A DNA stretch of 64,000 nucleotides from Halovenus marina (GTDB lineage: Archaea; Halobacteriota; Halobacteria; Halobacteriales; Haloarculaceae), in NCBI RefSeq assembly GCF_051414115.1, contig NZ_JBLKNZ010000001.1:1736001-1800000 (forward strand), written 5' to 3'. Below, piece by piece: positions 50,304-59,511 of this stretch. The notes under the pieces are model-generated. The model saw only the letters and a program-made list of their open reading frames with translations. It ran no database searches and was not told where the DNA came from. A program made the position numbers and the translations under genes. Each line of letters opens with the position of its first letter. The stretch's first letter is position 1.

Positions 50304-51650
50304 ATGACTGAGCAAACGACCACAGCAAACACGACACGCGAGAAGGTATCGGCGGCCGAACGAGCGGCGCTGTCACTTGCAAACACGAGCGACGAGGAGC
50401 GCTCGCAGGCGCTTCATGCCATCGCTGACGCAATCGAGGACTCACAGGAGACGATCCTCGACGCGAACGAGCGAGACGTCACGGAAGCCGAGGCGTTGCT
50501 CGAAGCGGGCGAGTACACGCAGGCGCTCGTCGACCGACTCGAACTCTCCCCATCGAAACTGGAGAGCATCACCGAGATGGTCAGAAGTGTGGCCGGACAG
50601 GACGACCCGCTGGGCACGACCGAAGTCGCCCGCAAACTCGACGAGAATCTGGAACTCTACCGCTGTCGCGTGCCTATCGGCGTCATCGGAACCATCTTCG
50701 AGTCCCGACCCGACGCGCTGGTGCAGATCGCCGCCCTCTGTCTCAAGTCCGGAAACGCGGTCATCCTCAAGGGTGGGAGCGAAGCCAGCGAGTCCAACCG
50801 TGTCCTGTTCGACATCATCCGCGAGGCGACCGACTCGATGCCCGACGGCTGGGCGCAACTCATCGACACGCGCGAGGACGTCGACAGACTCCTCGGGATG
50901 GACGACGCCATCGACCTGGTCATGCCCCGTGGGAGTTCTGAGTTCGTCGGCTACATCCAAGACAACACCAAGATCCCAGTACTCGGCCACACGGAGGGGA
51001 TCTGTCACGTCTACGTCGACAGCGCGGCCGATCTGGACATGGCGACAGACATCGCCTACGACGCCAAAGTCCAGTATCCGGCGGTCTGCAACGCTGTCGA
51101 GACGTTGCTCGTTCACGAGGACGTGGCATCGGAGTTCCTGCCCGAGATTGCGGCGGAGTACACCGATGCGGGCGTCGAGATGCGCGGCGACGAACGCACC
51201 CGAGCGATCATCGACGCAGGCGAGGCAACCGAGGCCGACTGGTCGACCGAGTACGGCGACCTCATCGTGTCGATCCGAGTCGTCGACTCGCTCGTGGACG
51301 CGCTCGAACACATCACGACCTACGGCTCGAAACACACCGATTCGATCGTCACCGAGGACACAGAGCACGCACGGTCGTTCATGACTGGTCTCGACTCAGC
51401 GAGTGTCTTTCACAACGCATCGACGCGGTTCAGCGACGGCTACCGATTCGGTCTCGGCGCAGAAGTCGGGATCAGCACGGGCAAGATTCACGCCCGCGGC
51501 CCCGTCGGACTGGAGGGGATCACCACCTACCAGTACTACCTCGAAGGCGACGGACAGATAGTTGGAACCTACGCCGGATCCGACGCGAAGCCGTTCCTCC
51601 ACGAGGAGTTCGACGGGGAGTGGGAACCGGGAACGCTATCGAGTGAGTAG
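50304..51650 (+). CDS. proA: glutamate-5-semialdehyde dehydrogenase
   Basis: The 448-residue aldehyde-dehydrogenase-fold enzyme has PIGVIGTIFESRPDALVQIA, LCLKSGNAVILKGGSEA, the active Cys in YPAVCNAVETLL, and HARGPVGLEGITTYQYYLEG near the end. It reduces glutamyl-5-phosphate to the semialdehyde with NADPH. It completes the proCBA operon, 18 bases after proB. Confidence 0.96.
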   Translation: MTEQTTTANTTREKVSAAERAALSLANTSDEERSQALHAIADAIEDSQETILDANERDVTEAEALLEAGEYTQALVDRLELSPSKLESITEMVRSVAGQDDPLGTTEVARKLDENLELYRCRVPIGVIGTIFESRPDALVQIAALCLKSGNAVILKGGSEASESNRVLFDIIREATDSMPDGWAQLIDTREDVDRLLGMDDAIDLVMPRGSSEFVGYIQDNTKIPVLGHTEGICHVYVDSAADLDMATDIAYDAKVQYPAVCNAVETLLVHEDVASEFLPEIAAEYTDAGVEMRGDERTRAIIDAGEATEADWSTEYGDLIVSIRVVDSLVDALEHITTYGSKHTDSIVTEDTEHARSFMTGLDSASVFHNASTRFSDGYRFGLGAEVGISTGKIHARGPVGLEGITTYQYYLEGDGQIVGTYAGSDAKPFLHEEFDGEWEPGTLSSE

Positions 51651-51683
51651 CACGGCGAGCGACCGGTCACGTTGCGGCAGGAA

Positions 51684-52451
51684 TTACTCTGCTTCTGCGA
51701 CCGATTCGTCAGCCGTCTCAGATTCGTCTGTGGCGTCCGCCTCGCCGGTCAGCCGCTGGGTCGCCGCCTCGCGGTCCTCGGGGTAGCCGACGTCGATCCG
51801 CCATCCGTCGAGTCGGATGGCGTCGATGGTTCGCCCCGAGTGGATGAGCAAGTCGATGGCGTCGCTGATCTCGTATTCGTCGCGGTCCGAGGGCTGGACG
51901 AGATGGCAGGCGTGAAAGATTGCGGGGGTGAAGGTGTAGAAGCCGGTCATCACGAGATTCGACGGTGGGTCGTCGGGCTTTTCGAGCACCTCCGTGATCT
52001 CGCCGTACTTGTTGGTGTCACAGACGCCGTAGCGACTCGCCTCCTCCCAGGGCACTTCCTCGACGAGAAAGGCCGCGTCGGCGCGCTGTTCCTGCTGGCG
52101 GTTGCAGACGTCCTGCAGGTTCGCCCGGAAGACGTTGTCGCCGAGCATCAGCATGAAGGCGTCGTCGATGTGCTCCTCGACGGTCAACAAGGCGTGCGCG
52201 AGTCCGTTCTGTTCGCGCTGGTGTGCGTAAGTGATCGGGACACCATCGAAGGAGTCCCCGTAGTGGTCGATGATGTCCTGCTTCCGGTAGCCGACGACGA
52301 CGAGCAACTCCTCGGCGTCGAGTTCGACGAGTTGTTCGAAACAGTGTGTCAGGAGGGGTTTGCCCGCGACTTCGACCATCCCCTTCGGTTTGTCGTCGGT
52401 CAGGGGCTGCAACCGCGTCCCCTTCCCGGCGGCGAGTACGACAGCTTTCAT
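51684..52451 (-). CDS. aglF: UTP--glucose-1-phosphate uridylyltransferase-like (AglF)
   Basis: The 255-residue protein opens MKAVVLAAGKGTRLQPLTDD and has PITYAHQREQNGLAHALLT, MLMLGDNVF, FLVEEV, VLEKPDDPPSNLVMTGFY and DGWRIDVGYPEDREAA. These match the haloarchaeal AglF as I recall it, which makes UDP-glucose for the N-glycosylation pathway. The tail of about 20 residues is Asp/Glu/Thr-rich. It converges on proA and is separate from the main glycan island by the proline operon. Confidence 0.87.
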   Translation of the reverse strand: MKAVVLAAGKGTRLQPLTDDKPKGMVEVAGKPLLTHCFEQLVELDAEELLVVVGYRKQDIIDHYGDSFDGVPITYAHQREQNGLAHALLTVEEHIDDAFMLMLGDNVFRANLQDVCNRQQEQRADAAFLVEEVPWEEASRYGVCDTNKYGEITEVLEKPDDPPSNLVMTGFYTFTPAIFHACHLVQPSDRDEYEISDAIDLLIHSGRTIDAIRLDGWRIDVGYPEDREAATQRLTGEADATDESETADESVAEAE

Positions 52452-52508
52452 ACGTGAACTGCTCGCCCGAGCGGTAAAAACTATGTGGCATCTTCGGCCC
52501 GATCGAGA

Positions 52509-53870
52509 CTAGATAACGCCCGCATTCACGAGGAGAAAGCCGACGACCACGAGGACGGCGAGAACGACGCCAGCCAGAAGCGGCGGGTTCTCCATCGCCT
52601 TCTCGTGTATCGGCATCTGTTCGTACTCCGCGCGGAACTGCTCGCGGTTCTGTTCCGAGTAGAAGTACTTCGTTCGGAGGAAAAACCGCTCCGTGACAGC
52701 ACAGCCAGTACAGACTGGCTCCCCCTCCAATCGCTCGGTTTTGGTGTGGTCGGAACAGTTGATGCTCCCGCAGTTCTCACAGTACGTGTAGGTATCGTCG
52801 TCGGCGCTCTCACACTGCACACAGCGGTGGATGCCGTCCTCGATGGTCTCCCGCGACGGGCCAGCGGTGTAGTACTCGTAGGGGTAGGCGTAGGACCCCA
52901 TCTCGAAGACGCCCCGGAGGCGCGGCAGGTACACTGGCGTGATGGACTGCACGGAGATGTCGGACTGGTTCGGCTCGCAGGTCTTCGTGTATGTGACGTT
53001 GTTGTCGCCGGTGTACGAGACGGTCGCAGTGTGTCGGTCTTGCAGGCGCTCGACAGCCCACTCCTTGTACTCGGTTTCGGTCTGTCCGAACCGCCGAACC
53101 GTCATCTCGTCGAACGTCGTCTCGAACTCGTCTTCGTCGAGTTCGATCCGCTGGTGGAAGTTCGATGTGACGAGTTGTTGAACGTCGCTCTCGGGAATCT
53201 CCGGGCCGTCTCTGTCCGCGTGGACGAGAAACGTATCGCGCTCGTCGACCCGGTGGACGACGCCGACAGTCGTCTCGAAGACGGCATCGACTGCGGCACG
53301 GATGCGGACGACCGGCCGAAAGACTGCGTGGGTCCGCGGTTCGGGAATCTCCCCCGGATCGAGGTTCTCGACGTCGCGAACGGCGTCGACGATGGGCGCG
53401 TCGACGCTCCGTGCGGGGTCGTAGGGCCGGAGCGTCTCCTCGCAGAGAATTTCGATGCGGCCGTTGTAGAGATCCAGCCCCACCTCCTCGGCAATCGCTC
53501 GCAGGTCCGTCCCGTCGATCAGGTCGATCGGATGCGGGTCGCTGTTGTCCCGAAGCTCCCGGGCGTACTCCTGTGCGGGGCTAGTGAACCGCCCCGTCGT
53601 GACGACGATCCCTCGCTTTTTGCCATCGAAAGTGTGTGTCGCCACCGCGGAGTGTAGCTTCTGGACGACCGGTCGGCCGACCGTGCCGGTGTGCTTGCAC
53701 TCGACGACGACCGAACAGCGCTCGCCGTCGACCGTCTCCTCCATGATGATGTCCCGGCCCTCGTCCCCGACCTTCTGGGCCTGTCTGACGTTCTCGTAGC
53801 CGAGATTTCGGAACACGTCCTCCATCACGTCCTCGAACTCGAACCCCGAAAGTTCGTCCAGTACCGTCAT
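52509..53870 (-). CDS. Mrr-type nuclease with zinc ribbon and C-terminal membrane anchor
   Basis: The 453-residue protein starts with a PD-(D/E)XK Mrr catalytic domain: GDEGRD (Asp40) and VVVECKHTG (Glu57, Lys59), with FEFEDVMEDVFRNLGYENV before it. A middle region of unknown fold follows, then two Cys-rich knuckles (CVQCESADDDTYTYCENCGS and CSDHTKTERLEGEPVCTGCA). It ends in one hydrophobic helix (LLAGVVLAVLVVVGFLLVNA). There is no methylase or specificity gene nearby, so it is not a standard restriction-modification system. It may be a membrane-tethered DNA nuclease or DNA sensor. Confidence 0.8.
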   Translation of the reverse strand: MTVLDELSGFEFEDVMEDVFRNLGYENVRQAQKVGDEGRDIIMEETVDGERCSVVVECKHTGTVGRPVVQKLHSAVATHTFDGKKRGIVVTTGRFTSPAQEYARELRDNSDPHPIDLIDGTDLRAIAEEVGLDLYNGRIEILCEETLRPYDPARSVDAPIVDAVRDVENLDPGEIPEPRTHAVFRPVVRIRAAVDAVFETTVGVVHRVDERDTFLVHADRDGPEIPESDVQQLVTSNFHQRIELDEDEFETTFDEMTVRRFGQTETEYKEWAVERLQDRHTATVSYTGDNNVTYTKTCEPNQSDISVQSITPVYLPRLRGVFEMGSYAYPYEYYTAGPSRETIEDGIHRCVQCESADDDTYTYCENCGSINCSDHTKTERLEGEPVCTGCAVTERFFLRTKYFYSEQNREQFRAEYEQMPIHEKAMENPPLLAGVVLAVLVVVGFLLVNAGVI

Positions 53871-53984
53871 CCGTCCCGCGGTACGACAACTGCCAGTTTG
53901 AAAGTGGTTGCGGTCAGTTCAGACGCGAGACCAGCAACCTGTCGGAGCGACGGCGTTTATGCCGTCGGAAGCTCAATTTCGAGC

Positions 53985-54467
53985 GTGGACGAACACACAC
54001 GGGATCCGACGGTTGCCCCGCCAGCGGGAGACCCGACTGGCTGGAATCCCGACGCCGAGCGGTGGGAACACGCGACGCTCAGGCGGGCGGTGATTCACGG
54101 CGTCAGACTGTTCAACGCCGGTGCGTTCCACGAGTCACACGATTGTTTCGAGGCAGAGTGGTACAACTATGGTCGGGGAAAGACCGAGAGCGCATTTCTC
54201 CACGGGATGGTACAGGTCGCGGCGGGCGCGTACAAGCACTTCGGCTTTCAAAATGACGACGGGATGCGAAGCCTCTTCGAGACGGCGCTGCAGTACCTCC
54301 ACGGTACCCCGAACGACTACTACGGCGTCGACGTGCTCAACGTTCGGACCACGCTCACGAACGCGCTGAACGATCCAACCGTGTTAGACGGGTGGCAGAT
54401 CGAACTGGACGGCGAGCAACCGGAAGCGGGACCGGAGGATTACGAGTACGTCGACGCACTCGAATGA
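53985..54467 (+). CDS. DUF309 family protein
   Basis: A GTG at 53985 gives 160 residues with a disordered acidic N-terminus (about 35 residues), then RRAVIHGVRLFNAGAFHESH and DCFEAEWY. The H-x-x-H/E helical motif (FHESHDCFEAEW) defines DUF309. QVAAGAYKHF is the next conserved helix. The function of this all-helical family is unknown; the conserved His/Glu could bind metal. Longer frames upstream overlap the nuclease gene on the other strand. Confidence 0.82.
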   Translation: MDEHTRDPTVAPPAGDPTGWNPDAERWEHATLRRAVIHGVRLFNAGAFHESHDCFEAEWYNYGRGKTESAFLHGMVQVAAGAYKHFGFQNDDGMRSLFETALQYLHGTPNDYYGVDVLNVRTTLTNALNDPTVLDGWQIELDGEQPEAGPEDYEYVDALE

Positions 54468-54534
54468 GACGTCAGTGTTGCAGTCCACACCAGTCGGCGC
54501 AGTACACGTCGATCAGGCCCTCCCAGCGTGTCGG

Positions 54535-56394
54535 TCAGACTCCCCAGATGACCAGCAAGCCGAGCGTCGTCACCACCGTGAGCAGCAACTGGAGCGGCGC
54601 GCCGACCCGGAAGAAGTCGGTGAACTTGTAGCCGCCGGGGCCGTACACCATCAGGTTCGTCTGGTAGCCTATCGGCGTCAGCATCGCGGTCGAGGCTCCG
54701 AACGTGACCGCCAGAACGAACGTAAAGGGATCGGCCCCGATAGACTGGGCCGCCTCGATTGCGACGGGTATCATGAGGGCGACGCTCGCGTTGTTGCTGA
54801 CGACGTTCGTGACGAGTGCGGTAAAGAGATAGAACAGCGCCAGGATGACCGCCGGGGAGAGACCGACCGTGGCGACGAGGATGACCTCTGCGAGCCAGTC
54901 CGCAGCGAGCGTCTCCTCCATCGCGATCCCCAGCGGGATGAGTCCGGCAAGCAGGAAGACGACGCTCCAGTCCACTGCGGAGTATACCTCGTTCGGTTTG
55001 ACACAGCCAGTGGCGACCATCGCGACGATCCCACCCAGCGCGCTGGCGAGAATCGGCATCACATCGAGCGCTGCCAGCCCGACGACTGCTGCAACGATAC
55101 CCAGTGCGACCGGGATGCGCTCGTATCTGAAATCCGGGAGCGTGAGTTCCTGGGCGACGATGAACTCGCGGTCGTTCGCGAACCGTTTGATCGACTCGTC
55201 CGGGGCCTGGATGAGGAGTGTGTCACCCGGTCGGAGTTTGCGTTCGTCCATCCGTGCGTGAATGATCTGGCCGCCCCGGCGGATCGCAAGCACCGTCGCG
55301 TCGTAGCGCTGTCTGAAGTTCAGCGTCTCGAGTGTTTTCCCCCGGATCGACGACTCGGGAGAGATGACGACCTCGACCAGCTGCTGGTCCGATACGGGGA
55401 CCATGTCCGCCTCCTCGGCCTGAAGCGTCTCGTCAGTCACCTCAGCGTCCGGCGCGAGTTCGAGCCCTTCCGTTTCGATGAGTCGCATCAGACTCTCCTG
55501 GTCGGTTCGCAAGACGAGGATGTCACCGGGGCCTATCACCGTTCTCGCGAGCGGTTCGGTGAACACTTGGTCGCCGCGAATTACCTGAATGAGTTCTGCA
55601 TCCACGTCGAGTTCAGTGAAACTCTGGTCGACCGTCTTTCCGACGAGATGTGACTCCTCGGTGACGACCACTTCGGTCAGGTACTCCGCCATCTCGAACT
55701 CGTCGACGAGTTCGTCGCCCATCTCGATGCGTTCGGGGATCAGCAGTCGGCCAACGGTCGCAAAGTAGACCACACCCGTTCCGAGCACGAGAACGCCAAG
55801 CTGTGTGAACTCGAACATGGAGAACGGGTGGTCGATGATTCGGCCGGAGATGTCCGAGGCGAGAATGCTCGTCGAGGTGCCGATGAGCGTCAGCATCCCG
55901 CCGAGCATCGCGACGTACGAAACGGGCATGAGGAGTTTGGAGGGGGAGATGCCCGTCCTGTTCGAGAGCGTGTTCACCATCGGGATCATCACCGCCACGA
56001 CCGGCGTGTTGTTGATGAATCCGGCCGACCCACCGGAGAGACCGAGGACGGCCAGGAGCTGTTTGTAGGGGCTCGTGCCGTAGCGGTCTGCGATCTTGGT
56101 GCCGATGATGTTGACGAGTCCAGTTCGCCGGATCCCCTCACTGATGATAAACATCGCCAGGACGGTCACCGTCGCAGGGCTGGCGAATCCGCTGACACCC
56201 ATCTCGGCGTCGACGCCCGTCCAGGGCTCCAGTGCGATGAGGGTGAACATGACCCCAATCGCGGTGATGTCGATCGGTAACGGTTCAGTGATAAAGAGCA
56301 CAATCGCAACCCCAATAATCGCAAACACGACCAGTATCTCAGTCGTCAGGGGAGGTATCTCGCCGCCAGTCTGTGCGAGAACCGCGGGATCCAT
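54535..56394 (-). CDS. SLC13-family permease with two RCK_C (TrkA-C) domains
   Basis: The 619-residue protein has about 11 membrane helices, with VFAIIGVAIVLFITEPLPID near the start and the SLC13 signatures GFINNTPVVAVMIP and TNVVSNNASVALMIPV. Two TrkA-C domains sit in the middle cytoplasmic loop (about 220-390: VVVTEESHLVGKTVDQSF; VVISPESSIRGKTLETLNF). It is probably a sodium-coupled anion or dicarboxylate/sulfate transporter regulated through its RCK_C domains. It is convergent with the DUF309 gene and is not part of an operon. Confidence 0.9.
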   Translation of the reverse strand: MDPAVLAQTGGEIPPLTTEILVVFAIIGVAIVLFITEPLPIDITAIGVMFTLIALEPWTGVDAEMGVSGFASPATVTVLAMFIISEGIRRTGLVNIIGTKIADRYGTSPYKQLLAVLGLSGGSAGFINNTPVVAVMIPMVNTLSNRTGISPSKLLMPVSYVAMLGGMLTLIGTSTSILASDISGRIIDHPFSMFEFTQLGVLVLGTGVVYFATVGRLLIPERIEMGDELVDEFEMAEYLTEVVVTEESHLVGKTVDQSFTELDVDAELIQVIRGDQVFTEPLARTVIGPGDILVLRTDQESLMRLIETEGLELAPDAEVTDETLQAEEADMVPVSDQQLVEVVISPESSIRGKTLETLNFRQRYDATVLAIRRGGQIIHARMDERKLRPGDTLLIQAPDESIKRFANDREFIVAQELTLPDFRYERIPVALGIVAAVVGLAALDVMPILASALGGIVAMVATGCVKPNEVYSAVDWSVVFLLAGLIPLGIAMEETLAADWLAEVILVATVGLSPAVILALFYLFTALVTNVVSNNASVALMIPVAIEAAQSIGADPFTFVLAVTFGASTAMLTPIGYQTNLMVYGPGGYKFTDFFRVGAPLQLLLTVVTTLGLLVIWGV

Positions 56395-56470
56395 TCAGGC
56401 AGAGACACACCGACAGGAGGCAAAAAGCTATTGCAGACACGTCGGTGACCAGTTCCGAGACGGACAGAGG

Positions 56471-56785
56471 CTACGTGCCGGGCATCCGACAGAGACTAGC
56501 GGTCAGGACGACCGGATCGTCGGTGTCGTTTCGCGCGCCGTGTGAGACGCCACGGCCGTGTTCGACCACACCGGGCGCGCTGACTGTCGCCTCGTCGCCA
56601 TCGCGGATGACGGTCACCGTGCCGTCGAGAACGTGAAAGATGTTCGTCGAGTCGGCGTGCTCGTGTGGAGAGAGTTCTGCGCCCGGCCCCAGTGCGAAGG
56701 CTTTCACCAGCACGTCGTCGCTCACGACCAGTTCCGTATCGATCACCTCACCTGCGTCCGGATCGAGTGTCGGGTACAGATCCAT
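56471..56785 (-). CDS. cupin-domain protein
   Basis: Starting at MDLYPTLDPDAGEVIDTELV gives 104 residues, a single cupin barrel with SPHEHADSTNIFHVLDGTVT (motif 1: H-x-H) and VEHGRGVSHGARNDTDDPVV (motif 2). It binds a metal ion at the His residues in most members; enzyme or sugar-binding functions vary. The gene is divergent from the DUF2237 gene. Confidence 0.82.
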   Translation of the reverse strand: MDLYPTLDPDAGEVIDTELVVSDDVLVKAFALGPGAELSPHEHADSTNIFHVLDGTVTVIRDGDEATVSAPGVVEHGRGVSHGARNDTDDPVVLTASLCRMPGT

Positions 56786-56864
56786 ATCCGTGATCGGGGC
56801 CGGAGATATAATTCCGTTCGCATCCGTCGAGCGATATCGTCGCCGGTATGAGTCCGAAGCGAAA

Positions 56865-57341
56865 ATGAGCGGTATGGACGAACAGAACGTGCTGGGTGAG
56901 CGACTCAAACCCTGCAGCGGGGACCCAGTGACTGGCTACCTGCGAGACGGGTGCTGTCGGGACCACGACGATGACATCGGTCGTCACGAAATCTGTGCTG
57001 TCGTGACCGCGGAGTTTCTCGAATTCAGCAAGGCGCGGGGCAACGACCTCGTGACGCCCCGTCCGGAACACGGCTTCCCCGGCCTCACGCCCGGCGACCG
57101 ATGGTGTCTCTGTGTCGGACGCTGGCTGGAAGCACTCGATGCGGGAGTTGCGCCGCCGGTCGTACTCGAAGCGACGAACGAGTCCGTGCTCGACGACGTG
57201 GACCGGTCGACGCTCGACGACTACGCGTACGATCCAGAAGACGATGAGTTCTCGAAGAGACCGGACATGCGGAGGCTTTCGTCACCGAAGAAAAACGGCG
57301 ACAGCCCCGAATCTGATCTCGAAGACCGATTCGAGACGTGA
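56865..57341 (+). CDS. DUF2237 family protein
   Basis: The protein (158 residues from 56865; an ATG three codons later is equally plausible) carries the full DUF2237 signature: LKPCSGDPVTGYLRDGCC, EICAVVTAEFLEFSKARGND, PRPEHGFPGLTPGDRWCLC and PPVVLEATNESVL. A charged tail (EDDEFSKRPDMRRLSSPKKN) extends beyond the family core. Function unknown; the conserved cysteines hint at metal or redox chemistry. It is followed by a degenerate tandem repeat. Confidence 0.85.
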   Translation: MSGMDEQNVLGERLKPCSGDPVTGYLRDGCCRDHDDDIGRHEICAVVTAEFLEFSKARGNDLVTPRPEHGFPGLTPGDRWCLCVGRWLEALDAGVAPPVVLEATNESVLDDVDRSTLDDYAYDPEDDEFSKRPDMRRLSSPKKNGDSPESDLEDRFET

Positions 57342-57399
57342 CCTCGTGGAGGCCGATTCGGCACTGACTTCGCGGAGGCTGATTCGAGACGCAACTCAG
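57326..57399. repeat. degenerate tandem repeat of about 27 bases, three units
   Basis: Three units of the type ccgattcgagacgtgacctc followed by gtggagg (57326-57352, 57353-57378, 57379-57399) with several mismatches. It begins inside the last codons of the DUF2237 gene and runs past its stop. Confidence 0.55.
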
Positions 57400-57468
57400 T
57401 CACCGCCACTGACATCTCTCGGCGGGAAGTCTCCAGATTCATTAGGCTCCCACCGCTAGGAACCGCTA

Positions 57469-58269
57469 ATGCGTATCGAGTATCTCGGCGGCGATGATCC
57501 CGATATTGCGGTCGTCGGTGGGATCCACGGCGACGAGCCATGTGGCCCGGAGGCTATCGAACGATTGCTCGCGATGGAACCGGACGTCGAACGTCCCGTG
57601 GCGCTGGTGATAGCGAACGAGCGGGCACTCGCAGTCGAGAAACGCTACGTCGACGAGGATCTCAACCGGGCGTTTCCCGGCCGCAAAGATGCGACAACGC
57701 ACGAATCCCGACTCGCCGCACGTCTCGTCGAGGAGATCGGTCACTGTCGGACGCTGTCGCTACACTCCACGCAATCCTACGAGGGGATGTTCGCTCTGGT
57801 CAACGACGTCAGCCCGTACGCACGGGAGATCTGTCCGCGTCTGTCCGTGGACGCTGTCGTCGACGTCGGCCCGTACGACGAGGGGCGGCTGTTTCAGTCG
57901 ATTCCGACGACGGTCGAAATCGAGTGTGGCTATCAGGGCTCCCAGCAGGCCGCCGACAACGCCTTTCAGGTCGCCAGGGAGTTTCTCGGCGCGACTGGCG
58001 TGTTACCCAGCGAGCGACTCGCCCCCCAGACCGATCTGGAACTCTTTCGACTCCGGCGACCGATCGAGAAGGCGGACGCAAAATCCTATCAGGTCTACGC
58101 GTCGAACTTCGAGCGCGTTATCGAGGGAGAACCGTTCGCTGCCGCAGACGAGACCGAGATGGTCGCGGAAGGGCCGTTCTACCCCGTGTTGCTGTCGCCA
58201 TATGGCTACGAGGAACTGTTCGGGTACGCCGCCGAGCGCGTCGGGACGTTCACCGCTAGCTCCGAGTGA
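57469..58269 (+). CDS. M14-like succinylglutamate desuccinylase/aspartoacylase family protein
   Basis: The 266-residue protein opens MRIEYLGGDDPDIAVVGGIH and has the zinc motif GIHGDEPCGP (HxxE), RAFPG, the LSLHSTQSYEG third zinc ligand and TVEIECGYQGS with the catalytic Glu. It is expected to hydrolyse an N-acyl amino acid or a related amide/ester. A TATA-like element is not obvious upstream, but the gene follows a gap of 127 bases occupied by the tandem repeat. Confidence 0.87.
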   Translation: MRIEYLGGDDPDIAVVGGIHGDEPCGPEAIERLLAMEPDVERPVALVIANERALAVEKRYVDEDLNRAFPGRKDATTHESRLAARLVEEIGHCRTLSLHSTQSYEGMFALVNDVSPYAREICPRLSVDAVVDVGPYDEGRLFQSIPTTVEIECGYQGSQQAADNAFQVAREFLGATGVLPSERLAPQTDLELFRLRRPIEKADAKSYQVYASNFERVIEGEPFAAADETEMVAEGPFYPVLLSPYGYEELFGYAAERVGTFTASSE

Positions 58270-58304
58270 CGAGGCGACTCGCAGGCCGTTCACAGAACAG
58301 CTAA

Positions 58305-58315
58305 AATTATATATA
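58305..58315 (+). promoter_or_regulatory. TATA box of the 58336 gene
   Basis: aattatatata lies about 26 bases before the ATG at 58336, and a second tatatatc lies between them. This is a strong archaeal TATA box for a leaderless transcript. Confidence 0.6.
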
Positions 58316-58335
58316 GCGGCCGATATATCCCGACT

Positions 58336-58746
58336 ATGACGACACTCGGAGAGGTACAGACGACGATTGCGGAATCGGCTCCGGACGACTGGATACAGTT
58401 TGCCGATATGGGGACGTGGACCTTTCGCAGCGACGTACAACTCCGGATTCAACGCCACGAACAACTGAACGCGAATCTCGAAACGCCCTGGACACAGCAC
58501 CTGCAGGCAAACAGCCAAAGTTTCAGCTATCTGGTCTATTACGGCAACTCACCTGTCGAGTATCATACGATCGCGAGTCTCGACAACTTCCGGGCACACG
58601 TACCCTTCCCACAGCAGCCCGCAAACCCGAACGAGCCGTACACGATTTCCCCCTATCAGGCGACGCTCGGGAAGATCATCACCGGCGACGAGGATATGTT
58701 CCGGTCGTATCTCAACAGTACCGGAATCGAAGTGCGGGACGCGTAG
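58336..58746 (+). CDS. hypothetical protein
   Basis: The 136-residue protein (MTTLGEVQTTIAESAPDDWI) is unusually neutral for this genome and rich in Gln, Asn and aromatic residues (SFSYLVYYGNSPVEYHTIAS). It has no signal peptide, membrane helix or known motif. It has a strong TATA box and a short leader, so it is likely expressed. I do not recognise the family; a cytosolic alpha/beta domain is the most that can be said. Confidence 0.7.
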   Translation: MTTLGEVQTTIAESAPDDWIQFADMGTWTFRSDVQLRIQRHEQLNANLETPWTQHLQANSQSFSYLVYYGNSPVEYHTIASLDNFRAHVPFPQQPANPNEPYTISPYQATLGKIITGDEDMFRSYLNSTGIEVRDA

Positions 58747-58791
58747 CGAACTGGCTGCACTCTTTCACAGGCGTCCACCAGTATCCCGGCC

Positions 58792-59244
58792 TCACGCGTC
58801 TTCGGGCGGTTCAAGGTCGACGAGCGTCAGGTCCCGGTCCAGCATGCAGAAGTCGTGGGGCGGGTCACCGACGACGCTGTCGATGCGATAAGACAGCTCG
58901 AAGTCGGCCCCGGCCGGTTCACAGTACTCGTGGCTGGGACATCCCGTGTGTGGACAGGAACCCTCCAGCGAGACGTTGCTCCCCGCGTACGCGCTGTCGG
59001 CGGCAACGTTCGCCCGGATGGTCGCTGGCTCGACTTCGACGGCCGTGACGCCGGTGTCGTGAACGGCACAGTCGAGCGTGTGTGCATCCTCGCGAATGTC
59101 GGTGATACGGTATCGTCGTCCCGGCGTGAGATTGAGACACTGGTCGCGGTAGGGACACCCCTCACATGCGTCTGCCTCGCCCTGATAGACGAATTCCGTA
59201 CCCTCGCGCGCGAGGCGCGTCCCGACGAGCGTCACCGTCGCCAT
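58792..59244 (-). CDS. UPF0179 family protein
   Basis: Starting at MATVTLVGTRLAREGTEFVY gives 150 residues. Cysteines are arranged in archaeal UPF0179 style: CEGCPYRDQCLNL, DCAVHDTG, CPHTGCPSHEYCEP. These could ligand an iron-sulfur cluster or zinc. The family is archaeal and of unknown function. Confidence 0.87.
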   Translation of the reverse strand: MATVTLVGTRLAREGTEFVYQGEADACEGCPYRDQCLNLTPGRRYRITDIREDAHTLDCAVHDTGVTAVEVEPATIRANVAADSAYAGSNVSLEGSCPHTGCPSHEYCEPAGADFELSYRIDSVVGDPPHDFCMLDRDLTLVDLEPPEDA

Positions 59245-59313
59245 AGGTTTGCTACGTGGTGAGTGCAGGTAAGCCTCCCGCATCCCAACGGGCCGTCAGA
59301 GAGGTAGGGGAAG

Positions 59314-59511
59314 CTACGTGAGGATATCCCCGATTCGCTGTGGCTCCCCAGAAAGGGCGGGGTCCTCGTCGATGATCTGGAGTACCTCGTGGTCGGTCAT
59401 CGCGGGATACTCCTTGTCGATTGCTTCCTCCAGAAGCGCCTTTTCGAGGCGAAATTCGGTACCCTCGTAGATCACGTCAACACCCTCCTCGTCGAACGAA
59501 AGAACGGTCAT
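59314..59511 (-). CDS. DUF5800 family protein
   Basis: Starting at MTVLSFDEEGVDVIYEGTEF gives 65 residues, an acidic haloarchaeal protein; extensions upstream pass through the promoter. A tttttatt box on the minus strand (59534-59541) lies about 25-30 bases upstream. Function unknown. Confidence 0.72.
   Translation of the reverse strand: MTVLSFDEEGVDVIYEGTEFRLEKALLEEAIDKEYPAMTDHEVLQIIDEDPALSGEPQRIGDILT

Noticed and set aside
52509..53870. Standard restriction-modification system around the Mrr-type protein
   Set aside because: No methyltransferase or specificity subunit gene is found on either side; the neighbours are aglF and DUF309.
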